Below the pieces are notes generated by a model. That model was not told where the DNA came from, did no database searches, and was given only the letters and a program-made list of their open reading frames with translations. From NCBI GenBank assembly GCA_044228795.1, contig JBGAUE010000009.1, positions 1 through 64,000 on the forward strand: a DNA stretch of 64,000 nucleotides. The letters are read 5' to 3'. The DNA is from M0108 sp044228795. Lineage in GTDB: Bacteria; Pseudomonadota; Gammaproteobacteria; Chromatiales; Chromatiaceae. Position 1 is the first letter of the stretch. The number at the start of each line of letters is the position of its first letter. Shown here one piece after another: positions 35,786 to 42,994 of this stretch. The translations under genes were made by a program, and so were the position numbers.

Positions 35786-35845
35786 GGGCGCGGGCTGATG
35801 CCTGGGCGGTGGCCGCGACGCCAAACTTGCGATCCCGGGGAGGAT

Positions 35846-37924
35846 TCAGCCCGTCGGGGTGGACCCGGCCGCGCGGTGGCAATAATCCGTCAGCAGCCGG
35901 TGCAGGCCCGGGACGTCGATCGGTTTCGGGATATGGTCATCCATGCCGGCCGCGAGGCAACGGTCGCGGTCCTCACTCCGGGCGTTGGCGGTCATGGCCA
36001 CGATGGGGGTGTGCTGACCGACGGGCTCCCCCTCACGGATCAGGCGCGTGGCGTCGAGGCCGCCCATCACGGGCATCTGCATGTCCATGAAGACCAGATC
36101 CCAGGGGGCGGTGGGAAAGAGATCGACCGCCTCCTGGCCGTTCTGGGCCAGGGTGACGGTATGGCCCCATTTTTTCAGGAGCTGGGTGGTCAGCAGTTGG
36201 TTAACGGGGTGATCTTCCACGAGCAGGATCGAAAGCCCCCGCTCATGCGGCTGCAGTGCGGGACGGGTGCCGCTGGCCGGGGCCGTCTGGCCATGGTGGC
36301 TGCCCTTGGCGGGGGGGCTGGCGGTTTTGGGGTGCGGATCCCGTGGGGCAGGGAGTTGCGGTGTCCCGTCTGGCAAACACCCGAGGGTCAGGGTGAAATG
36401 AAAGCTGCTGCCCTGGCCCGGGGTGCTGTCGACCCAAATGCGGCCGCCCATCAGGCCGACGAGACGCATGGAGATGGCCAGGCCCAGGCCGGTGCCCCCG
36501 AATTTGCGGATGGTTGAGGTATCGGCCTGGGTAAAGGCCTCGAAGATTTGCGGCTGTTTCTCCTTGGGGATGCCAATGCCGGTGTCGCTGACCGTCAGGT
36601 GAATCCGGCAGAGGCCCTCTTCCCGCCCGTCGAGGGTGGCACTGACGGTGATGACGCCCTGCGGGGTGAACTTGATGGCGTTGTCGCACAGGTTGTTCAG
36701 CACCTGGCGCAGGCGTCCGGGGTCGCCCGTGACCCGCGTGGGCAGATCGGCAGCCAGGTCGCGGACGAATCTCAGCCCCTTTTTGTCCACCCGCGCGCCA
36801 ATGCTTTTGAGCGCCTCGTTAATGATGAAGGGCAGGTGGAAGGGAATCTGTTCGATATGGAGTTTTCCGGCCTCGATTTTGGAGAAATCGAGGATATCGT
36901 TGAGGATGACGAGCAGGGCGGCGGCGGAGTTGCGAACGGTGTTGAGGTAGTCGCGCTGGGTGGGGTCGAGGTCGGTATCCAGAGCCAGTTCGGTCATGCC
37001 GATGATGCCGTTCATCGGGGTGCGGATCTCGTGGCTCATGTTGGCGAGGAAATCGCTCTTGGCCTGGCTGGCGGCCTCGGCGATGAACTTGGCCTGTTCG
37101 AGGTCGTGCTCGGCCTGCTTGCGCTCGGTGATGTCGGTGCGCAGGGCAATGTATTGCAAGGGTTGGCCGCTGGCGTCGGTGAGCGGCAGGATGGTGGCGC
37201 TGACCCAGTAGTAATCGCCGTTCTTTTTCTGGTTCTTGACCTCCCCGCGCCAGACCTTTCCCGATTGGAGGGTGGACCAGAGTGTGGCGAAGAAGGAGGC
37301 GGGGTGATAGCTGGAATTGATGAGGCGATGGGTGCGGCCCAGGATTTCCTCGCGGCTGTAACCGGCGATCTCGCAGAACCGGTCGTTAGCGTAGGTGATG
37401 ACGCCATCGAGATCGGTGATGCTGACGATGGCGTGCTGATCGAGGGCGAACTTCTGATTGGCCAGATCGGTATGCAAGGCCAGCAGTTCCGCTTGATGCA
37501 CCTCCTGGCGCTCGATCAGGCGGCTGATCAGGGCGATCAGGCCGGTCAGGCTATCGGGGGCGTCGTCGCCCGTCTCCGGCGCGCCGGGCAGGGTGTGCCG
37601 CAGGCGCTCGGCCAGGGTCTGGAGCTGGGCAATGGCGGCCTCGCGAACTTCCAGGGTGCCGCGTAGCTGGTCGTTGGTGGCCAGCAGTTCCTCGGAGGAC
37701 AGTTTGAGGCTGCGGGTGCGCAGACTGAGGTCCCGATCGAACTGGGTGTAGGCGTCTTCTACCCTCGCCAGGAAATCAGCAAGGCCACGGCCGAGACTCT
37801 GCAGGGTGGCGGGGGCCTGATGGTCTTCGAGAAACTGCCGGAGCTGATCGCACTCCGCAGTGGGGTTTTCCACCGTGGCGGCGTTGAGCAGACGCCTGAG
37901 CTGTCTTGCGAGGAGGGGATGCAT
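35846..37924 (-). CDS. Cytosolic hybrid sensor histidine kinase (PAS-HisKA-HATPase-REC)
   Basis: Sensor kinase of 692 residues without membrane segments. The N-terminus is a helical/coiled-coil stretch (LSLRTRSLKLSSEELLATND). A PAS domain spans about residues 160-280 (ITDLDGVITYANDRFCEIAG; WRGEVKNQKKNGDYYWVSAT), then HisKA with phosphoacceptor His in MSHEIRTPMNGIIGMTELAL, HATPase (NLCDNAIKFTP; DTGIGIPKEKQ; FGGTGLGLAIS) and a C-terminal receiver with Asp in LVFMDMQMPVMGGLDATRLI. It ends without an Hpt domain or output domain, so phosphate must pass to another protein. It follows a FIST gene by 24 bp, suggesting a ligand-sensing pair. Confidence 0.93.
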   Translation of the reverse strand: MHPLLARQLRRLLNAATVENPTAECDQLRQFLEDHQAPATLQSLGRGLADFLARVEDAYTQFDRDLSLRTRSLKLSSEELLATNDQLRGTLEVREAAIAQLQTLAERLRHTLPGAPETGDDAPDSLTGLIALISRLIERQEVHQAELLALHTDLANQKFALDQHAIVSITDLDGVITYANDRFCEIAGYSREEILGRTHRLINSSYHPASFFATLWSTLQSGKVWRGEVKNQKKNGDYYWVSATILPLTDASGQPLQYIALRTDITERKQAEHDLEQAKFIAEAASQAKSDFLANMSHEIRTPMNGIIGMTELALDTDLDPTQRDYLNTVRNSAAALLVILNDILDFSKIEAGKLHIEQIPFHLPFIINEALKSIGARVDKKGLRFVRDLAADLPTRVTGDPGRLRQVLNNLCDNAIKFTPQGVITVSATLDGREEGLCRIHLTVSDTGIGIPKEKQPQIFEAFTQADTSTIRKFGGTGLGLAISMRLVGLMGGRIWVDSTPGQGSSFHFTLTLGCLPDGTPQLPAPRDPHPKTASPPAKGSHHGQTAPASGTRPALQPHERGLSILLVEDHPVNQLLTTQLLKKWGHTVTLAQNGQEAVDLFPTAPWDLVFMDMQMPVMGGLDATRLIREGEPVGQHTPIVAMTANARSEDRDRCLAAGMDDHIPKPIDVPGLHRLLTDYCHRAAGSTPTG

Positions 37925-37948
37925 GGTGTTGGCTGGCCTCTGCAGCGG

Positions 37949-39097
37949 TCAGGGGGCTTCGGCAATCCAGATGATCGTCATGGTTTGGTTCTGGAGGAGA
38001 CAGGGGGTTCCGGGGGCAAAGGGGCTGAGTTCACCATAGGAGTAAAAGCCGGTCAGCACCGTGTCCTGGCCGAGGATATCGCCCACGGCCTCGATTTCTT
38101 CATCGATGCGGTAGCCCATGACCAGCCGGCGACCGACGCAGCTCACCAGGATGCCGATGCCCGCGTCGGGATGGGGAGCCATGTCCCGGGTGGCGAAGGC
38201 GGCGGTCTCGGCGCCGCTGATCAATTGATCGGTACTGGCGTGCATCAGTTGCAAATAGCCCTCGGGATTGACATCGCCGGCGAGGGTCAGGCTCCCTTCA
38301 GCCTCGTTGATGGCCAGGATGGTGCGGATGACGCCGGTGGTGCCCCGGGAGGCGTCGAGCACCTCGAAGGGGAAGTAGAGTCCGGAGGAAGGCAGGTCCT
38401 TCGCATAGTCGCCGAGATAGGCCTTGTAGATATCCAGGGCGGGCTTGCCATCGAGTTCGTACAGGACGTTGCCGACGGCCTTGGTCATCTTGCGTAGGGT
38501 GCCAAAGGGCTCCCAGCCCCCGAAGGAGCCGTGGTTGAAGCGCAGTGCCTCGCCGCCCAGGCCAAGGGCGACGATGGCCTTACTGGAGGGTCCCTGGGGT
38601 GTCATGACCAGGGTTTCCAGGAATTGGTTGCCATCGCCCGCCAGCCCGCCGGTGAGGGTGACGCCGTCTCCGAGCACCTGGCGCAGGCCATCGATTAGGG
38701 CGCTGCCGTTGATCGCCAGGCCTTGTCCCAAGATGACCAGGGCCCGTGGCTTCATGGCCTGCAACTGGGCGCCGAGGCGTTGGCCGGCGGCCAGGCTGTC
38801 CTCCATGTCCGCCAGGTCGGTGGTGGCGACCGTCAGTTCGACCTGATCGAATTGGGCGAGCGTCAATACGGCCGTGTTGTCGGCAATACCGCTCCGGGTG
38901 ATTTCACCCGCCGTGCTGCAGCCCACTATCAGCGCCTGTGGGCAGGCGGCCTTGATGTGCGCGAAAAATTCCGGCTCACCGAGCAGTTCCCGTGCTCCAA
39001 ACAGCAACGCGAGTTGGGCGGTGGCGGGGGAGGCGAGGGTGGCGAGGGCGGGGGCAAGTTCCGCAAGATCGCTAATCTGAATCTGCTGGGTTTTCAT
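37949..39097 (-). CDS. FIST-domain sensory protein
   Basis: Soluble protein of 382 residues with FIST_N and FIST_C domains. Features include ALIVGCSTAGEITRSGIADN, LTGGLAGDGNQFLETLVM, PALDIYKAYLGDYAKDLPSS, LYFPFEVLDAS and TVLTGFYSYGELSPFAPGTP. FIST domains are proposed small-ligand sensors, possibly for amino acids, and are often encoded beside histidine kinases. The ATG at 39097 starts MKTQQIQISDLAELAPALAT; the longer frame is not credible. The hybrid kinase gene follows 24 bp downstream. It is divergent from the moxR gene. Confidence 0.9.
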   Translation of the reverse strand: MKTQQIQISDLAELAPALATLASPATAQLALLFGARELLGEPEFFAHIKAACPQALIVGCSTAGEITRSGIADNTAVLTLAQFDQVELTVATTDLADMEDSLAAGQRLGAQLQAMKPRALVILGQGLAINGSALIDGLRQVLGDGVTLTGGLAGDGNQFLETLVMTPQGPSSKAIVALGLGGEALRFNHGSFGGWEPFGTLRKMTKAVGNVLYELDGKPALDIYKAYLGDYAKDLPSSGLYFPFEVLDASRGTTGVIRTILAINEAEGSLTLAGDVNPEGYLQLMHASTDQLISGAETAAFATRDMAPHPDAGIGILVSCVGRRLVMGYRIDEEIEAVGDILGQDTVLTGFYSYGELSPFAPGTPCLLQNQTMTIIWIAEAP

Positions 39098-39259
39098 GGG
39101 AAAGTCCGGTTGGGTTCCGCACGCTAGGCTAGGTTTAATGATTGTAATGCGCAACGGCTGGGAACTGGCGCCCATCACGCTTGTCAGTAGTGCCCAGTGA
39201 CCGGACTGGCCCCCCAGCGACCCTGGCCAGCGTCGGGTTTTACCCATGGAGACCGAGGA

Positions 39260-40264
39260 ATGACCGCACCCCAGACCCCAACCCCGGCCCTGGCCGAGGC
39301 CCAATCCCTCCGCGCGGAATTCGCCCAGTTGCGCGAGCGCGTGGAACGTCACATCCTCGGCCAGTCTGGCCTGGTGGAACGGCTCCTGATCGCCCTGCTG
39401 GCGGATGGTCACCTATTGGTGGAGGGTGCCCCGGGCCTGGCCAAGACCAAGGCCGTCAAGGCGCTGGCCACCGGCCTCGAAGGCGATTTCCACCGCATCC
39501 AGTTTACCCCGGATCTGCTGCCGGCGGATCTCACGGGTACCGAGATCTACCGTCCCCAGGATGGTAGCTTCCATTTCGACAAGGGCCCCGTCTTTCACAA
39601 TCTGCTGCTCGCCGATGAGGTCAACCGCGCCCCGGCCAAGGTGCAGTCGGCCCTGCTGGAGGCCATGGGTGAGCGGCAGGTCACGGTGGGTCGGGAGACT
39701 TACCGGCTGCCAGAGCTGTTTCTGGTCATGGCCACCCAGAATCCCATCGAGCAGGAGGGTACCTATCCCCTGCCGGAGGCCCAACTCGACCGCTTCCTGA
39801 TGCTGGTGCGGGTCGATTACCCCGACCTGGCCTCGGAGAAGGCCATCCTGCAGCTCAATCGCGAGGAGGCCCGGGCCCCGGTGACGGCGGAGGAAGGGCC
39901 GCGCCTGAGCCAGCGGGCCATTTTCGCCGCCCGCCGTGCGATTCTCGATCTCTACATGTCCCCGGACGTGGAGGACTATCTGGTCCATCTGGTCCTGGCG
40001 ACCCGCGATCCCAAATCTCTGGGCACTGGACTCCGGGGCTGGCTGCGTTTTGGGGCCAGTCCGCGCGCTACGCTGGCCTTGGACCGTTGTGCCCGCGCGC
40101 GCGCCTGGCTGGCCGGTCGCGATTATGTCTCCCCCGAGGACATCCAGGACCTGGCGCCGGATGTGCTGCGTCACCGTGTCCTACTCTCCTACGAGGCCGA
40201 GGCGGAGGGCCGGACGGCGGATCAGTATGTGACCGAGCTGCTGGCCCTGGTGCCGGTGCCCTGA
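39260..40264 (+). CDS. MoxR-family AAA+ ATPase
   Basis: AAA+ chaperone-like ATPase of 334 residues with Walker A EGAPGLAKTKAVKALATG, Walker B LLLADEVNRAPAKVQSALLE, sensor 1 LFLVMATQNPIEQEGTYPLP, and the C-terminal lid. GAGGA precedes the ATG at 39260. MoxR proteins act with von Willebrand factor proteins to mature or insert metal-enzyme complexes or to support envelope stress tolerance. It heads the Bat-type operon; a GC-rich repeat separates it from the DUF58 gene by 196 bp. Confidence 0.93.
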   Translation: MTAPQTPTPALAEAQSLRAEFAQLRERVERHILGQSGLVERLLIALLADGHLLVEGAPGLAKTKAVKALATGLEGDFHRIQFTPDLLPADLTGTEIYRPQDGSFHFDKGPVFHNLLLADEVNRAPAKVQSALLEAMGERQVTVGRETYRLPELFLVMATQNPIEQEGTYPLPEAQLDRFLMLVRVDYPDLASEKAILQLNREEARAPVTAEEGPRLSQRAIFAARRAILDLYMSPDVEDYLVHLVLATRDPKSLGTGLRGWLRFGASPRATLALDRCARARAWLAGRDYVSPEDIQDLAPDVLRHRVLLSYEAEAEGRTADQYVTELLALVPVP

Positions 40265-40395
40265 GCCATGGGGTCCGGAATGAGGCAGACGCTATGTTGA
40301 GGCAAGCCCTGATGCAAGCTGGCGGGCCAACCCTGGCGTGCCTTGGCGGGCAAGTCCGGGCGGCGGTCCGCCAGCGCGCTGAAAAATCTCTGTCT

Positions 40396-40431
40396 CCCTC
40401 CCCCCTTGCGGGGGAGGGTTGGGGAGAGGGG
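40396..40431 (+). repeat. GC-rich palindromic repeat, copy 5
   Basis: CCCTCCCCCC, loop TTGC, GGGGGAGGG, then TTGGGGAGAGGGG. It has the same arm-plus-tail structure and orientation as copy 2 at 18115. It lies between moxR and the DUF58 gene inside an otherwise tight operon. Confidence 0.75.
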
Positions 40432-40460
40432 TCTAAGCGATTACCCCGAGGAAGCCGATC

Positions 40461-41420
40461 GTGATCACGACCGGTCGGTCGGCGGTTATGGACCGGAGCA
40501 AGCACGCCTCCGGGGTCAGTGTCTCCCTGCAGGAACTGCTGGCCCTGCGTGGTGAGGCGGGGCGGCTGGACCTGGTGACGCGCGGCAAGATCCTGGCCAC
40601 GCGCAGTGGGGGGCATCTCTCGCGCTTTCGCGGCCGGGGCATGGAGTTTGACGAGTCGCGGGTCTATCAGCCGGGGGACGACGCCCGCAACATGGACTGG
40701 CGGGTCACGGCCCGTGCCGGGACGCCCCACGTCAAGCTCTTCCGCGAGGAGCGGGAGCGGCCTTTGTGGCTGCTGGTGGATCAAGGGCCCTCTATGCGCT
40801 TTGGCACCCGTGTCGCCTTCAAATCGGTGGTAGCGGCCCAGGCGGCCGCCCTGCTGGCCTGGGCGGCGGCGGATCGCGGGGACCGGGTGGGCGGCCTGGT
40901 TTTCGACGAAGGGAGTCGCTTCGAGCAAAGACCTGCCGCCCGCACCCAGGGCCTGCTGCCCCTGCTCCAGGCCCTGGCGGGAGGGGGCCGCACCGCCGGG
41001 GCGGCGGGGTTGGGAGATGTCCTGGCGGCGGCGGACCAGTTGGTGCATCTGGCGCGCCCCGGCAGTCTGATTTTTATCCTCAGTGATTTCAAACATCTGA
41101 CCTCGGAGCGCTCGACCTGGCTGGCTCGACTGGGGCGGGCCAATGAGGTGGTGCTGGTGCATATCCGTGATCCCCTGGAGGAACTGGCCCCCCCGCCCGG
41201 CCTCTATCCGGTCACGGATGGTCTGCGGCGGGGTCTGCTGGATACCCATGTCGAGAAGCGGCGCTCCGCCTGGCAACAGCGCTTCCGCAACCACCTGGAA
41301 ATCCTGGAGGGCCTGGCTCGCCAACACCGTGCCCATCTGTTATGGCTTAACACGGCGGAGCCGGTGGGACCGGCCCTGGCGCGGGGCCTGAACCCGCGCC
41401 GTGCGGGAGTTGGGCGATGA
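40461..41420 (+). CDS. DUF58-domain protein of Bat-type operon
   Basis: Protein of 319 residues with the DUF58 core: SGGHLSRFRGRGMEFDESRV, YQPGDDARNMDWRVTARAGT and VKLFREERERPLWLLVDQGP. The family is a degenerate von Willebrand-like fold encoded with MoxR. The GTG at 40461 is preceded by GAGGAAG at suitable distance. The stop overlaps the DUF4381 gene by 4 nt. Probably cytosolic; partner of the MoxR ATPase. Confidence 0.9.
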   Translation: MITTGRSAVMDRSKHASGVSVSLQELLALRGEAGRLDLVTRGKILATRSGGHLSRFRGRGMEFDESRVYQPGDDARNMDWRVTARAGTPHVKLFREERERPLWLLVDQGPSMRFGTRVAFKSVVAAQAAALLAWAAADRGDRVGGLVFDEGSRFEQRPAARTQGLLPLLQALAGGGRTAGAAGLGDVLAAADQLVHLARPGSLIFILSDFKHLTSERSTWLARLGRANEVVLVHIRDPLEELAPPPGLYPVTDGLRRGLLDTHVEKRRSAWQQRFRNHLEILEGLARQHRAHLLWLNTAEPVGPALARGLNPRRAGVGR

Positions 41421-42010
41421 CACCGGCTTCATCGCCAGCCGCGACCCTGCCTCTGTCCGCCGCTCCGGCCGGGCCAGGGGGCGGGCCTCTGGCGAGCGGC
41501 ATGACTCCCGGTGCCATGGGTGCCCCGGATCCCCTGGCCGATCTGCGTGGCTATCACTTGCCGGATCCTGTCTCCTGGTGGCCGCCGGCCCCGGGCTGGT
41601 GGCTCTTGGCCCTGCTGGGTCTGGCCCTCCTACTCCTGTTGGCCTGGTGGCTGGTGCGGCGCTATCGGCGAGGGGCCGCGGCGCGCGCGGCCCAGGCGGA
41701 GTTGATGGCCCTGCGCGCCGCCCTGACCCAGGATGGCGATGCCGCCGCCTGCGCGCGGGGCCTATCTCGCCTGCTGCGACGCTTTGCCTTGGTCCGCTTT
41801 CCCCGCCGCCTGGTGGCGGGCCTCAGCGGTGACGAGTGGCTGGCCTTTCTCGATGCCCAAGGGGGTGCCGGGCGCTTCCAGTCGGGACCGGGGCGCCTGC
41901 TTCTGGATGCCCCCTACCGGCCGCCCCAGGACTTGCCCATCGCGGAGCTTGCCGACCTGGTCGAGGACTGGATTCGGCACAACTGGCGCTCGGGGGGTAG
42001 GCGGTCATGA
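41417..42010 (+). CDS. DUF4381-domain membrane protein
   Basis: Protein of 197 residues with one transmembrane helix, PGWWLLALLGLALLLLLAWW, after a Pro/Ala-rich start and DLRGYHLPDPVSWWPPAPGW. The cytosolic tail contains LLRRFALVRFPRRLVAGLSG and a conserved WIRHNW end. DUF4381 proteins are found between DUF58 and BatA genes in proteobacterial Bat operons. It overlaps both neighbours by 4 nt. Confidence 0.88.
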   Translation: MTPASSPAATLPLSAAPAGPGGGPLASGMTPGAMGAPDPLADLRGYHLPDPVSWWPPAPGWWLLALLGLALLLLLAWWLVRRYRRGAAARAAQAELMALRAALTQDGDAAACARGLSRLLRRFALVRFPRRLVAGLSGDEWLAFLDAQGGAGRFQSGPGRLLLDAPYRPPQDLPIAELADLVEDWIRHNWRSGGRRS

Positions 42011-42993
42011 TCATCCTCGCCTGGCCCTGGGCCCTGGCGGCCCTGCCCCTGCCCCTCTTGGCCCGCTTCCTGCCCGCGGTAGGGCCAGGGTCGGGAGCGG
42101 CCCTGAGACTGCCTTACCTCCAGGCCGCCGGCGCCCTGGATCTGGCCGGATCGCCCCGCCACCGGCGGCTGGGGCTGATCCTGGCCTGGATCGCCTGGGT
42201 CCTGCTGGTGCTGGCTACGGCCCGCCCCGAATGGCTGGGCGATCCGGTCAGCCTGCCCTTGTCCGGGCGCGACCTCATGCTGGCGGTGGATGTCTCGGGT
42301 TCCATGGAGAATGAGGATTATCTGCTCGGGGGCCGCCCGGCGAACCGGCTGGACGTGGTCAAATCCGTGGCGGGGCCTTTTATCGAGCGGCGTCAGAGCG
42401 ATCGCCTGGGGCTCATCCTCTTCGGCAGCCGTCCTTATCTCCAGACCCCTCTGACCCATGACCGCGAGACGGTCGGGAAGATGCTGGGAGAGGCCGTCAT
42501 CGGCCTGGCGGGCAAGGAGACGGCCATCGGCGATGCCATCGGGCTGGCGGTGAAACGCCTGCGTGATCGCGAGGACGACAATCGGGTGCTGATCCTGCTC
42601 ACCGATGGTACCCAAACCGCCGGGGCCCTGGCCCCCCTGGAGGCGGCCAAGCTTGCCGCCGAGGCCGGGGTGCGCATCTACACCATTGGTATTGGCGGTG
42701 GCGCCCTGGGGGTCCAAAGCCCCTTCGGTATGCTGCGCCGTCAGGCCAGCGATCTGGACCCGGCGACCCTGGAGGCCATCGCCAAGGCCACGGGGGGGCG
42801 CTATTTCCAGGCCACGGACACGGCCCAACTGGAAGCCATCTATGACGAACTGGATCGTCTGGAACCGAGTGAGCGGGATGTCCGCACCTATCGTCCGCTG
42901 CAGTCGCTCTTCTTTTGGCCCGCTGGCGCGGCCTTGATGCTGGCGTTCCTGATCGCCCTGTTGGGTGTTGGGCGCGGCCCGAGGGGTTCCTGA
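42007..42993 (+). CDS. batA: BatA-like von Willebrand factor A protein
   Basis: Membrane protein of 328 residues. It has an N-terminal helix (ALAALPLPLLARFLPAV), a second helix (LGLILAWIAWVLLVLATARP), a vWA domain with intact metal site DVSGSMENEDY and ILLTDGTQTAGALAPLEAAK, and a C-terminal helix (SLFFWPAGAALMLAFLIALL). This is the BatA layout. It probably works with MoxR and BatB in the envelope; the operon was named for aerotolerance in Bacteroides, but its biochemical role is unsettled. Confidence 0.9.
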   Translation: MIILAWPWALAALPLPLLARFLPAVGPGSGAALRLPYLQAAGALDLAGSPRHRRLGLILAWIAWVLLVLATARPEWLGDPVSLPLSGRDLMLAVDVSGSMENEDYLLGGRPANRLDVVKSVAGPFIERRQSDRLGLILFGSRPYLQTPLTHDRETVGKMLGEAVIGLAGKETAIGDAIGLAVKRLRDREDDNRVLILLTDGTQTAGALAPLEAAKLAAEAGVRIYTIGIGGGALGVQSPFGMLRRQASDLDPATLEAIAKATGGRYFQATDTAQLEAIYDELDRLEPSERDVRTYRPLQSLFFWPAGAALMLAFLIALLGVGRGPRGS

Positions 42994-42994
42994 G

